Positions 62,605-64,000 of a DNA stretch of 64,000 bases are shown here, in pieces; the first letter of the stretch is position 1, and every line of letters starts with the position of its first letter. A program made the translations under genes and the position numbers. Under the pieces are notes generated by a model that saw nothing but the letters and a program-made list of their open reading frames with translations, did no database searches and was not told where the DNA came from. The stretch is from Siderastrea siderea (taxonomy: Eukaryota; Cnidaria; Anthozoa; Scleractinia; Rhizangiidae): NCBI GenBank assembly GCA_964030785.1, contig OZ034968.1:73702427-73766426 (forward strand), read 5' to 3'.

Positions 62605-64000
62605 GTAAGCCCCATACTTGGATAAGGAAGAAGCTCGAAGTGTATAAAGTGTGCCCAAAGCCTGGAAGACAACCCTGCACCTCCAACACTCCAGTGGATC
62701 GATGTCATCCAAACCAATTAGTAAACAAATGTGGCATCTTCCAGGGGGATTCTTTATCACCTCTTCTCTCCTGCCTGGCACTCGCTGCGCTCAGCTCGCT
62801 TCTTAGTGAAAGTTCTCACGTGTATGTGACCACACAGGGGCAAGCTTAACCACTTTTTTTACGTGGATGACTTTAAAACATTTGCGAAGAATGACAACCA
62901 GCAAACAGGTCTCCTCACTGTCGTGGAGACTTTTAGTGATGACATTAGAATAGAGTTTGGGCTAGACAAATATGCCAAGGCAACATTCATCAGAGGTCGG
63001 CTTACCAACACCAGCCACATTGACCTCGGCATCACCACTAGCATCAAAGAGCTGGAGCAAGAAGGAGTATACAAATACTTAGGGTGAGGGAGATGGTATC
63101 CAACACGCAACTATGAAAGAGAAGATCAGGAAATAGTATTACAGGAGGATCAGACTAATACTGAGAAGTGAGGTCAATTCTACAAACAGATTCCAAGCCA
63201 TTGATACCTTACCTGTATCCGTTATCACCTAAGGCTTTAATATCATCAACTGGAAAGTAAGTGAGGTTAGGAGACTAGACGCCAAGACCAGAAAGTTGTT
63301 GAGGATGGCAAAAATGCACCATCCAAAAGCTGACGTCGACCGACTTTATCTCCCAAGAAAGGACAGTGGGTGAAGCCTTCTCCAACTATAGGCCTGGACC
63401 TATACTTATCGTCCACTAAGGGCCTACTCCTTTCCTTGGTTCAACAACATGAAAGGAAGAAAAAGCTCTTTTCGATTCCAAAAGAAGCTGTAAAATTGAA
63501 GCGTAAATAACACCCCCCAGAGATTCCACCCAAAGGTGACGAGTCTGCAGTAGTGTACGCAAAACGGGTCAAGGTAGCTGTAAAACAACAAGGCCGGCAA
63601 CAACGTAAAACGAGATGGGAAGAAAAGGCAATGCATGGAAAGTACCCCCATTAAATAATAATAATAATAACAACAACAATAACAAGAATCTTTATGGAGG
63701 AAGCTCCCATCACCGGGCTATTGACACAAAGCAGGGCTTTGGGAATAATTGGGTCCAAAAAAGGTTCCAGTGACTGCGAAATTGGAGTTAGCCTAAGATC
63801 TCGTCCAATTGCGTTGACAGTCCTGTGTCAAGTTGGACAGTAAGAAGGCTTCTATTTCTTTAACAAATTTCATGTTTTCTCCTCTAAGGTGAGGATGTTG
63901 TGGTTGTGACATCTAGCAGCTCCCAGATTACACGCAGTCAAGCAGTAGAACAACTGAAACAAGATATTGCGGAGTTTCACGACACATTTAGGAAAAAATA
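14189..64000 (+). CDS. Giant PAN-mucin-SEA-FN3 receptor fused to an iGluR-like K+ channel (3' end beyond window)
   Basis: Forty-four exons with mutually consistent phases give about 2,505 residues. Order: signal peptide (14189-14206, 14285-14345); PAN/apple domain; Ser/Thr-rich mini-exon region; FN3-SEA four times; nine further FN3 domains; then S1, TM1, P-loop, TM2, S2, TM3 and a cytoplasmic tail. The pore motif WWSFVTMTTVGYGDRIP is a classical K+ filter placed where iGluRs have their re-entrant loop. The second inner helix ends ITSSITASLM, positioned like the SYTANLAAF gating motif of animal iGluRs. The ectodomain is rich in N-x-S/T sequons. Expected location is the plasma membrane, with a long adhesive or glycosylated ectodomain coupled to a ligand-binding K+ channel. 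Every ectodomain module is flanked by phase-1 introns, while the channel core is not. No frameshift or stop occurs if the decayed mini-exon at 28095-28156 is skipped. Least certain: exons 1-2, separated from the rest by an 11.9-kb intron. Two adjacent genes, split somewhere in 29292-31923, cannot be excluded without transcripts. Confidence 0.8.
14285..14345 (+). CDS. Exon 2: signal peptide core and first PAN cysteine
   Basis: Between acceptor TCTGACAG (ends 14284) and donor GTAAGT (14346). It encodes FIKLVLCMSMIRGQEAVFCE plus one base of the next codon. The last base G plus AT from the exon at 26256 makes Asp, giving FCE-DQSLTP. That supplies an N-terminal cysteine in the position apple domains require, so the domain then has six cysteines. 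This is the main argument for linking exons almost 12 kb apart. Confidence 0.5.
16254..16299. repeat. Perfect 12-bp stem hairpin
   Basis: GCCATGTTGGTG at 16254-16265 and its exact reverse complement CACCAACATGGC at 16288-16299, with a 22-nt A/T-rich loop. It may be the core of a very short palindromic element. Confidence 0.7.
16933..16974. repeat. Short dispersed repeat, copy 2
   Basis: Direct copy of the block at 116-155, with the TATAATATATAGATTT core, then GCCATGCCTAAAAGCGGAGC. Confidence 0.5.
18451..18461. repeat. Target site duplication, left copy
   Basis: GATAGATTACC directly abutting the left terminal inverted repeat. It is identical to 24755-24765. Confidence 0.85.
18462..24754. mobile_element. 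6.3-kb TIR element with perfect 11-bp target duplication
   Basis: The left end reads AGGAGGGAGTGATGAACT. The right end is its near-exact reverse complement (ACTCCCTCCT at 24745-24754; 16 of 18 terminal bases match). GATAGATTACC stands immediately outside both ends (18451-18461 and 24755-24765). The flanks join into the same repeat found uninterrupted at 2640-2850, confirming an insertion. An 11-bp duplication and G-rich ends fit the Mutator-like (MULE) superfamily best. No transposase frame is visible, so the copy is non-autonomous or decayed. Internal inverted repeats include GACAGGTCTCAAAAACCGCT near 18490 with its complement near 23000, and a GTGACGTCAC-containing block near 23030 and 24675 in opposite orientations. 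Confidence 0.8.
19864..20247. mobile_element. hAT-like MITE nested in the 6.3-kb element
   Basis: Starts CAGGGCCATAGCCAGG and ends with the imperfect complement GGCTAGCTACGGCCCTG. The CAGGG terminus is typical of hAT-type ends. About 384 bp, non-coding, with poly-G/poly-C runs near the right end. The flanks are A-rich and do not give a clean 8-bp duplication. Confidence 0.6.
24755..24765. repeat. Target site duplication, right copy
   Basis: GATAGATTACC directly abutting the right terminal inverted repeat, followed by the continuation of the interrupted host repeat (AAATTTCCTTAGC). Confidence 0.85.
26256..26528 (+). CDS. Exon 3: PAN/apple domain
   Basis: The acceptor TGTTATTTAG ends at 26255 and the donor is GTTAGT at 26529; 91 codons, entering with two bases and leaving in phase 1. 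It encodes DQSLTPIGADNPLAEFALYH, LSVKECAQFCLQ, FNCSSFEH, TRNCLLTSFSC and ends SRDFYQLKG. The spacing of the KEC-x2-C pair, the FNCSSF segment and the following RNC-L motif are characteristic of PAN/apple folds, which bind protein or carbohydrate partners. Five cysteines are in this exon and the sixth comes from exon 2. The open frame continues upstream of the acceptor through a pyrimidine-rich tract that I read as intron. Confidence 0.8.
26712..26855 (+). CDS. Exon 4: Ser/Thr-rich linker
   Basis: The acceptor TTTTAG ends at 26711 and the donor is GTTTGT at 26856; 48 codons, phase 1 to 1. It encodes GPNGTTSCETFSSSSSVVAY, continues through TSTSIQHTPGVGS and ends SDNNNSL. The end and the following intron start resemble the mini-exons downstream, so it may be a longer, older member of that family. 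Likely O-glycosylated stalk. Confidence 0.7.
27512..29291 (+). CDS. Mucin-like mini-exon array (seven intact copies plus one decayed)
   Basis: Intact mini-exons: 27512-27586, 27664-27738, 27817-27891, 27974-28048, 28342-28404, 28940-29014 and 29217-29291. All are 75 nt except the fifth (63 nt), and all are phase 1 to 1. The consensus reads AFIQPTTS-IYSESAAGSS and ends in ISSG, about 25 residues rich in Ser, Thr and Ala with conserved P-T and S-E-S. The first four copies start 152, 153 and 157 bp apart, and their 77-82-nt introns are also alike. This shows recent tandem duplication of an exon-plus-intron unit. Because every copy is phase-symmetric, copies can be gained, lost or skipped without breaking the frame. 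The product is probably an extended O-glycosylated stalk between the PAN domain and the first FN3. Confidence 0.8.
28095..28156 (+). pseudogene. Decayed mini-exon copy (13-nt deletion, terminal stop)
   Basis: Clear homologue of the neighbouring 75-nt mini-exons (AFVQPTRTIH, then VSVASSTSF), with acceptor TTTTCAG and a GTTTCT donor. It is only 62 nt long, so it breaks the phase. Read in the inherited frame it ends in TAG at 28154-28156. Its upstream intron is also short (46 nt). It is either skipped as a dead copy or acts as a poison exon whose inclusion would end the protein after the stalk. Confidence 0.7.
29502..29550. repeat. (TTG)n microsatellite
   Basis: Run of TTG triplets followed by imperfect GTGGTG repeats to about 29580, in the intron after the last mini-exon. 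Confidence 0.9.
29870..30010. mobile_element. Short palindromic element
   Basis: Inner arms TATATAGAGCATACTAATGA (from 29895) and the complementary TCATTAGCATGCTCTATATA (to 29961) differ at one base. Outer arms AGAATTTCTGCATTCATTAG and CTAATGAATGCACAAATTCT are complementary with one mismatch. About 140 bp, non-coding. Confidence 0.65.
30200..31254. mobile_element. 1.05-kb near-complete hairpin element
   Basis: The ends are complementary over more than 100 bp: TTGAAACACAGGTAGCCAAA at the left and TTTGGCTACCCTGTGATTGA at the right. Matching blocks continue inward: CTATCTAGGGCAAAA with TTTTGCCCTAGACAG, AACTATACGCC with GGCGTATAGTT, GCCGACCTCTG with CAGAGGTCGGC, and finally ACTGTGTCGGGG near 30640 with CCCCAACACAGT near 30705. 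Most of the element is thus one large imperfect palindrome. No transposase is present. Confidence 0.75.
31226..31528 (-). CDS. 100-codon ORF of unknown identity overlapping the hairpin end
   Basis: On the minus strand the frame reads LSASLRGLSQLVRKQAMSQY, then EIEELEADCHSRF, with a basic Ser/Pro-rich tail (RGKAKRPKSSSG), and runs into the terminal repeat of the hairpin element. Its composition is more protein-like than most frames in this intron, but no family was recognised and no splice partner was identified. It may be a captured exon or a chance frame. Confidence 0.2.
   Translation of the reverse strand: MPFSLMFLSASLRGLSQLVRKQAMSQYTEIEELEADCHSRFTRFTLVKAAFEALRPPAPASGEPRGKAKRPKSSSGTTIVVRQTRRTSLAFYFNHRVAKA
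31659..31798. mobile_element. 140-bp MITE
   Basis: GGTTAGACAATGAACGC at the left and GCGTTCATTGTCTAACC at the right are exact complements. The complementarity continues inward (TCCTATGGGATATA with TATATCCCCTAGAA) to a GC-rich centre near 31725. Confidence 0.8.
31924..32217 (+). CDS. FN3 domain 1 (type A)
   Basis: One 98-codon exon, phase 1 to 1, acceptor CTACTCTAG. Begins VPGRPPSELNIT and carries the core tryptophan in LHLSWSPGE, the tyrosine strand GFRVVYKP, and LSGTMYTVWIMTITANGFG. This is the most divergent type-A member: it ends NITTPYQG instead of the usual RTLE-G. Confidence 0.85.
32972..34111 (+). CDS. SEA domain 1 (three exons)
   Basis: Exons 32972-33090, 33244-33302 and 33969-34111 (phases 1-0, 0-2, 2-1), about 107 residues. 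The start reads GVIINLTVLLINTTWNVQFE and continues SSEAFKNLSSAIQKS. The middle exon is IRDIHQGNSTYKNI. The third reads NRTVAFINALYDRSSTVENF. The N-terminal strand with the W-x3-F/L turn and the S-x-x-F-x-x-L-x-x-x-I helix is typical of SEA. The cleavage-site strand is NHGNRTVAF, without the G-S-V motif. The last intron carries a tRNA-like element on the minus strand. Confidence 0.8.
33375..33457 (-). ncRNA. tRNA-derived SINE or tRNA pseudogene
   Basis: Read on the minus strand: an A-box-like TGGCTAAGTGGTTAGAGCG, later a perfect B-box GTTCGATTCC, then a run of seven T as for a Pol III terminator. The acceptor and T stems do not pair properly, so a working tRNA is unlikely. It sits inside an intron of the first SEA domain, antisense to the gene. 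Confidence 0.5.
34218..34380. mobile_element. Palindromic MITE
   Basis: The left arm TTCATAGTTACCTTTGCTCA and the right arm TGAGAAAAGTTAGCTGTGAA are imperfect complements. The inner blocks ACAATGTATTTGAA / TTCAAATACATGT and GAGAGGCAA / TTGCCTCAC also pair. A related half-copy with TTGCCTCACATTCAC lies near 62485. Confidence 0.65.
34590..34901 (+). CDS. FN3 domain 2 (type A)
   Basis: A 104-codon exon, acceptor TATTTCCAG, donor GTGAGA, phase 1 to 1. Starts IPGKPPTNITLL, has SSITVEWTLPQS, TGFRVFYALSN, YLIWLQTITTHGLGPKS and ends IRTLEKG. The IPGKPP start and RTLE-G end define the type-A subfamily that alternates with SEA domains. Confidence 0.88.
35280..39462. mobile_element. 4.2-kb long inverted repeat (about 1.35-kb arms)
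   Basis: The left arm (about 35280-36640) and right arm (about 38080-39462) are reverse complements with small gaps and scattered mismatches. Matching landmarks: CTTAAGAGC at 35280 with GCTCTTAAG near 39454; GACATACTTTTGACTAGATA near 35628 with its complement near 39090; GGTACATGCATGCAG near 38464 with its complement near 36205. The spacer (about 36640-38080) has poly-C/poly-G runs but no recognisable gene. This looks like a foldback or long-TIR DNA transposon copy in the intron between FN3-2 and SEA-2. No target duplication was resolved. Confidence 0.8.
39591..40455 (+). CDS. SEA domain 2 (three exons)
   Basis: Exons 39591-39697, 39886-39944 and 40313-40455, with the same phase pattern as SEA 1 (1-0, 0-2, 2-1) and the same 59- and 143-nt lengths for exons two and three. 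Starts VVSVSVTLQLNVSWVQDLLN, middle VYLLYDYHSKLRRVV, third RNDSGKVTAEIEVTFGQ and TYLYELLYNNGTLGNLTV. The cleavage position reads NDSGKVTAE, not G-S-V-V, so autoproteolysis is not expected. Confidence 0.85.
40886..41188 (+). CDS. FN3 domain 3 (type A)
   Basis: A 101-codon exon, acceptor ATTACACAG, donor GTTTGT. Starts IPGKPPRNLSVDVT and has SVLIGWETSPPL, ALQIFYKLEANTT, LDNLEKFAWYTIWVKSV and SRGLGPESESFRIRTLEEG. Complete FN3 fold markers (Trp, Tyr and the L-x-x-F-x-x-Y strand). Confidence 0.9.
41302..45740 (+). CDS. SEA domain 3 (three exons, interrupted by a 3.85-kb intron)
   Basis: Exons 41302-41411, 45259-45317 and 45598-45740. Starts VVSVNATVRLLNEEWSDGL, middle VVQLFLNDTQLRSVDIHY, third RNDSGKVVAEMEIIFGQNAK and LYQALYRNGSLGEFSVEP. 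Exon lengths and phases match SEA 2. The first intron has grown to 3.85 kb by insertion of nested transposons (see 41794-45168), while the same intron in the other SEA copies is under 190 nt. Cleavage motif absent. Confidence 0.85.
41950..43151. mobile_element. 1.2-kb MULE-like element with perfect 9-bp target duplication
   Basis: The left arm begins TACCCTGCGAGCAGAGGCCC and extends about 79 bp. The right arm (43072-43151) is its complement with few mismatches. GCAAGCTGG flanks both ends exactly (41941-41949 and 43152-43160). Long TIRs plus a 9-bp duplication are the hallmark of Mutator-like elements. There is no transposase, but the inside carries a RecQ-helicase fragment in antisense orientation, suggesting gene-fragment capture as in Pack-MULEs. 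Confidence 0.8.
42737..42934 (-). pseudogene. RecQ-like helicase N-terminal fragment (captured)
   Basis: A minus-strand frame of 65 codons beginning MKFTPADVFLSKDVFDKAV. It contains LTQHQSKALLYFLCGKDSFV and CLPTGHGKSLIY, i.e. the Q-rich motif 0 region and the Walker A motif (GHGKS) of RecQ-family DNA helicases. It stops at TAA exactly after LIY, where RecQ proteins continue with QL-P, and no later helicase motifs follow. It is therefore a 5' fragment and cannot make an active helicase. Confidence 0.75.
46364..46653 (+). CDS. FN3 domain 4 (type A)
   Basis: A 97-codon exon that begins one base earlier, at 46363, after acceptor TTCGAG; donor GTGGGC at 46654. Starts IPGKPPSNITAHATS, with SILVEWNTVQNS, LLRVFYITAGQQN, LEKFVNYTIWMKSVSKRGLG and YVRTLEEG. 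The CGAG acceptor is weaker than its neighbours but is fixed by phase and by homology to the other type-A exons. Confidence 0.88.
46671..46815. repeat. (TTTG)n and (GGTT)n microsatellites
   Basis: TTTG tetramers from about 46671 to 46762, then GGTT/GGTC-type repeats to about 46815, beginning only about 18 bp after the FN3-4 donor. Confidence 0.95.
46938..48363 (+). CDS. SEA domain 4 (three exons), with a possible cleavage motif
   Basis: Exons 46938-47047, 47226-47287 and 48227-48363. Starts VVPVNMTVRLNSMKWNINLS, middle VYIMYGQETNYIRDVQCHRF, third RNGSVLADMTIVYAQNVGPQ and YKALYEDGQLGNLSVQP. Unlike the other three SEA domains, the cleavage strand reads NGSVLAD. G-S-V-L fits the G-S-[VIT]-[VIL] type site at which SEA domains break their own chain between Gly and Ser. 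The donor of the first exon (GTAAGA) and the acceptor ATCAAG are acceptable. Confidence 0.85.
48723..49016 (+). CDS. FN3 domain 5 (type A/B transition)
   Basis: A 98-codon exon, acceptor TTTTCAG, donor GTAAGA. Starts VPGKPPTNVSAESK (type-A start), with TIQVTWLCADCHQHNSTIG, LVSYKLDNSNHT, LKKFRNYAISVSSVTIRGIG and ends SERTLEDG. It has an extra cysteine pair (CADC) just after the core Trp. Last of the five type-A domains; no SEA follows it. Confidence 0.9.
49333..49626 (+). CDS. FN3 domain 6 (type B)
   Basis: A 98-codon exon, acceptor ATTTCAG, donor GTGAGA. Starts VPSHAPVNLHAHNTSST, core LLVAWQPPPSDHVNGILLGY, then KVTYRKHGEMHGN and LEKFTAYEVNVSAFTRVGNG, end STDQDG. First of the type-B run, defined by the N-T-S-S-T sequon, the H/N-G-I-L-x-G-Y strand and the T-D-x-D-G end. 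Confidence 0.92.
49762..50058 (+). CDS. FN3 domain 7 (type B)
   Basis: A 99-codon exon, acceptor TTTCTAG, donor GTAAGT. Starts VPSLPPANIRAYNVSSTSL, core MVTWNPVPEVFTHGIVLGYL, VLYKRKKNANNSYVN, LDKFTIYVVKVLAFTVKGNG, end RTDEDG. Confidence 0.92.
50465..50755 (+). CDS. FN3 domain 8 (type B)
   Basis: A 97-codon exon, acceptor TTTACAG, donor GTAAGT. Starts VPSLPPTRLTAHNTSSTSL, core MVTWLPVPDGYVHGILQGY, RLLFKIEQDIFYKN, LEKFTKYSLKVLAFTRIGDG, end STDQDG. Confidence 0.92.
51040..51339 (+). CDS. FN3 domain 9 (type B)
   Basis: A 100-codon exon, acceptor TTCTATAG, donor GTAAGT. Starts VPSLSPQNVSSYNTSSTSL, core HVSWREVPRGFVHGILLGY, RVLFKKASGTRNNN, LEKFTIYEISVLAFTVKGDG, end STDEDS. The following intron holds a palindromic MITE. 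Confidence 0.92.
51541..51881. mobile_element. Palindromic MITE between FN3-9 and FN3-10
   Basis: The left arm has ACTATCCTCTGTTTGTGT, then ATTTATAATGGCTGTGTCGG and AAACTAAAGCCGAAATT. The right arm carries the exact or near complements in reverse order (AATTTCGGCTTTAGTTTTGC, CCGACACAGCCATTATAAAT, ACACAAACAGAGGATGGT). About 340 bp. Confidence 0.8.
52002..52304 (+). CDS. FN3 domain 10 (type B)
   Basis: A 101-codon exon, acceptor TTTATTAG, donor GTAATA. Starts IPSQPPVDLKAHNTSSTSI, core RVTWGEVPQGFLHGILQGY, RVFYKRTGDKNGSYVN, LKKFTEYSAKVLAFTRKGDG, end LTDEDG. Confidence 0.92.
52835..53137 (+). CDS. FN3 domain 11 (type B)
   Basis: A 101-codon exon, acceptor TTACCAG, donor GTATTG. Starts VPSKPPQSVQSYNTSSTSL, core NVTWQEVPTGFVHGIPTGY, RVFHSRTKDNGANVT, LDKFTNYTIKVAAFTRIGVG, end STDEDG. 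Confidence 0.92.
53138..55052. other. 1.9-kb intron between FN3-11 and FN3-12
   Basis: Non-coding. Contains AT-rich sequence, a segment near 53635-53730 with ATGAGCCTGAAAAAGGCTC that may be the tail of an interspersed repeat, a poly-T run at 54387-54407, and a palindromic MITE at 54541-54702. No extra FN3 exon is hidden here on the + strand. Confidence 0.6.
54541..54702. mobile_element. Palindromic MITE with GC-rich tip
   Basis: GTAATCGCATTGAGCCCTCG ... TAGAATTAAGGATAAATTTT on the left is answered on the right by AAAATTTATCCTTAATTCTA ... CGGCCTCATGCGATTAC. The tip is GCCCTCGTCGCTACGCGACT followed by CGGGC. Two long arms with a short loop. Confidence 0.8.
55053..55355 (+). CDS. FN3 domain 12 (type B)
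   Basis: A 101-codon exon, acceptor CTTGCAG, donor GTAAGT. Starts VPSLPPQNLWGNNISSTAL, core RTRWSPVPPGFVHGILRGY, KVLYKKKNEPSTPY, LRKFTFYTIRVLAFTIKGDG, end TTDEDS. Confidence 0.92.
55721..56232. mobile_element. MITE with CCGTATTTACTCGA ends and TA duplication
   Basis: The left end CCGTATTTACTCGAATAAGC and right end TTTTTCGAGTAAATACGG are complementary over the outer 13-14 bp. Several AATAAGCGCCGC words occur in both orientations inside. TA flanks both ends (55719-55720 and 56233-56234), consistent with a Tc1/mariner-type target. About 512 bp, non-coding. Confidence 0.8.
56471..56782 (+). CDS. FN3 domain 13 (membrane-proximal, type B, divergent)
   Basis: A 104-codon exon, acceptor TTTCCAG, donor GTAAGA. 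Starts IPSEQPQYVYAKDKTN, core ISLSWEPPPEHTIHGILRGY, FIWYSIIKLGIHGKS, LQTYATYSIRIAAFTSKGYG, end REISSS. It keeps the H-G-I-L-R-G-Y strand but lacks the T-D-x-D end, fitting its role as the joint to the ligand-binding domain. N-glycosylation sites are fewer. Confidence 0.9.
57012..57094 (-). ncRNA. tRNA-derived SINE fragment
   Basis: On the minus strand: GGTATGGTGCTGCTGTGAGA GCAC (D-arm-like with GTGC/GCAC pairing), later TGGGTTCGAATCCCA, a perfect T-arm with B box. The anticodon arm is not convincing. It lies in the intron between FN3-13 and the ligand-binding domain and is followed by a GTT microsatellite at 57095-57112. Confidence 0.45.
57221..57599 (+). CDS. Ligand-binding domain lobe S1 (iGluR/PBP-like)
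   Basis: A 126-residue exon, acceptor TTTTGTCAG, donor GTAGAA; leaves in phase 2. Starts RTCRCRPVMLTNWWNNPPYV, then NRGIIPTILEDIIVNCCQTC, IQVKDAIGTETMISFGIAGV and EYVPIMETPGVAFIVAEKR. The order (first strand with a P-P-Y/F turn, a G-x-x-x-x-x-L-x-D-I helix, then a strand before TM1) fits lobe 1 of iGluR ligand-binding domains. Cysteines are unusually dense. By eye the arginine that holds the ligand carboxylate in glutamate receptors is not at its expected place, so the ligand may not be glutamate. Confidence 0.75.
58195..58297 (+). CDS. Channel TM1 exon
   Basis: The acceptor CTGGCAG ends at 58194 and the donor is GTAAGT; enters in phase 2, leaves in phase 0. Encodes DIHKEVLLAILSCWPAVVIA, then CIMTYLAGIVVWAL, one hydrophobic helix following the S1 lobe, as in iGluR topology. 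Confidence 0.85.
58473..58990. mobile_element. Palindromic TTAA MITE between TM1 and pore exons
   Basis: TTAA followed by AGTGGTACTATGATCAAAAA at the left, and the exact complement ending GATCATAGTACCACT then TTAA at the right. Arms of about 200 bp include TTTCGAAACTATGTTT, CAATGACGTCATACACTC and their complements. TTAA at both ends suggests a piggyBac/Kolobok-type target duplication. Confidence 0.85.
59268..59362 (+). CDS. Pore exon 1: P-loop and first half of the K+ filter
   Basis: The acceptor TTTTGCAG ends at 59267. Encodes DMNWNHVDFPKSFISGSLEG, then LWWSFVTMTTVG, where the last glycine codon is split (GG|C) by a phase-2 intron with donor GTACGT at 59363. W-W-S-F-V-T-M-T-T-V-G is the standard pore helix and filter entry of K+ channels. 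Confidence 0.92.
59804..59960 (+). CDS. Pore exon 2: filter YGD and inner helix TM2
   Basis: The acceptor TGACAG ends at 59803. The first base completes the filter glycine, followed by YGDRIPKSIPARLFAFLWTW, IGIATIAVITSSITASLMSM and VFQPEKMLYGTK. The joined filter T-V-G-Y-G-D predicts K+ selectivity. The inner helix end (SSITASL) aligns in position with the SYTANLAAF gate of animal iGluRs. Confidence 0.93.
60309..60375 (+). CDS. Lobe S2, exon a
   Basis: Acceptor ATTTCAG, donor GTGATT; enters in phase 0, leaves in phase 1. Encodes VAAIANSTEYKLGLRRNAKL, then DT plus one base. It follows directly after YGTK, as the first S2 strand follows the M3-S2 linker in iGluRs (the V-A/G-x-I-x-x-S/T-x-x pattern). 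Confidence 0.85.
60487..60764 (+). CDS. Lobe S2, exon b
   Basis: The acceptor CCTTATAG ends at 60486; donor GTGAGA. Encodes GHSYGNLYDIYEDLENDRVH, AALLDSYSTASESQLL, VIEIIPVRYESANGLVLTGD and ASCFRHYVQSEK. AALLDS sits where iGluRs have the acidic residue that binds the ligand amino group (as in the W-D-S segment of GluN1), so this Asp is a candidate contact. ESANGLVLTGD followed by a helix matches the usual end of the S2 lobe. Confidence 0.82.
60765..61910. other. 1.15-kb intron before the last membrane exon
   Basis: Non-coding. Contains an (ATC)n/(GTC)n microsatellite at about 61472-61570 and otherwise anonymous AT-rich sequence. Confidence 0.6.
61911..62088 (+). CDS. End of S2 and third transmembrane helix
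   Basis: The acceptor TTTTTAAG ends at 61910; donor GTACGA. Encodes AEDVPFAVKTSSELLTEES, then YLYIQTVIILGGALGTLALL and GLLFHYCFYKKALSS. The hydrophobic helix followed by K-K marks passage to the cytoplasm, completing the S1-TM1-P-TM2-S2-TM3 plan of iGluRs. Confidence 0.88.
62549..62604. repeat. (AAT)n microsatellite
   Basis: About 18 ATA/AAT triplets, next to the broken retrotransposon fragment. Confidence 0.95.
62610..63655 (+). pseudogene. Broken non-LTR retrotransposon reverse transcriptase
   Basis: One frame (near 62730-62815) reads GIFQGDSLSPLLSCLAL, the RT motif with the G-D-S-L-S-P-L signature of non-LTR elements. A different frame from 62857 reads FYVDDFKTFAKND, carrying the Y-V-D-D active site, then GLLTVVETFSDDIRIEFGLD and SIKELEQEGVYKYLG, ending in a stop. 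Further downstream, remnants (LILRSE, KMHHPKADVDRLYLPRK, EKAMHGKYP) lie in shifting frames. The element resembles CR1/L2-like LINEs and is inactive because of frameshifts and stops. It sits in the last visible intron and ends near an A/T-rich triplet tail at 63654-63680. Confidence 0.75.
63899..64000 (+). CDS. Cytoplasmic tail exon (runs off the window)
   Basis: The acceptor TCCTCTAAG ends at 63898. In phase with the previous exon it encodes GEDVVVVTSSSSQITRSQAV, then EQLKQDIAEFHDTFRKK, and continues past the edge. It has a Ser-rich stretch followed by an amphipathic, probably helical segment. The stop codon and any further cytoplasmic domains are not in view. Confidence 0.75.

Noticed and set aside
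62863..63087. Live retrotransposon or host gene with YVDD motif
   Set aside because: The RT motifs are in different frames with stops between them, so it is a dead LINE fragment.

Overview
The window is eukaryotic nuclear DNA: split genes with GT-AG introns, AT-rich non-coding sequence, microsatellites and many short palindromic (MITE-like) transposons. Animal-specific receptor families, phase-1 module shuffling and the repeat content suggest an early-branching metazoan, most likely an anthozoan cnidarian such as a stony coral. That assignment is inference; no sequence search was possible. All recognisable host genes are on the + strand.

Layout. (1) 1-4368: non-coding and repeats. (2) 4369-6893: the last four coding exons of a Cys-loop ligand-gated anion channel (GABA-A/glycine-receptor-like), with a poly(A) signal at 7071; its 5' exons were not found here. 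(3) 7.1-14.19 kb: intergenic, mostly anonymous, with a few MITEs. (4) 14189-64000: one very large gene that runs off the right edge. I reconstruct 44 exons whose phases all agree, giving about 2,505 residues. Module order: signal peptide; PAN/apple domain; mucin-like Ser/Thr region built from tandem 75-nt mini-exons; four alternating FN3-SEA pairs plus a fifth FN3 of the same subtype; eight more FN3 domains of a second subtype; then an ionotropic-glutamate-receptor-like ligand-binding core (S1, TM1, P-loop, TM2, S2, TM3). Its pore carries the potassium-channel filter TVGYGD. The cytoplasmic tail begins at 63899.

The main result is this chimera: an adhesion- or mucin-like ectodomain fused to a ligand-binding, apparently K+-selective channel. 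Prokaryotic GluR0 and the rotifer receptor AvGluR1 pair an iGluR fold with a K+ filter. I know of no described receptor with PAN, mucin, SEA and FN3 modules on such a core. The exon phases show how it was built: every extracellular module is bounded by phase-1 introns, while the channel core uses mixed phases.

The introns hold much mobile DNA. Intron 2 (about 11.9 kb) contains a 6.3-kb element with terminal inverted repeats and a perfect 11-bp target duplication. The intron after the second FN3 exon holds a 4.2-kb inverted repeat with about 1.35-kb arms. The third SEA domain is interrupted by nested elements, one with a perfect 9-bp target duplication and a captured RecQ-helicase N-terminal fragment. 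Near the right edge is a broken non-LTR retrotransposon reverse transcriptase.
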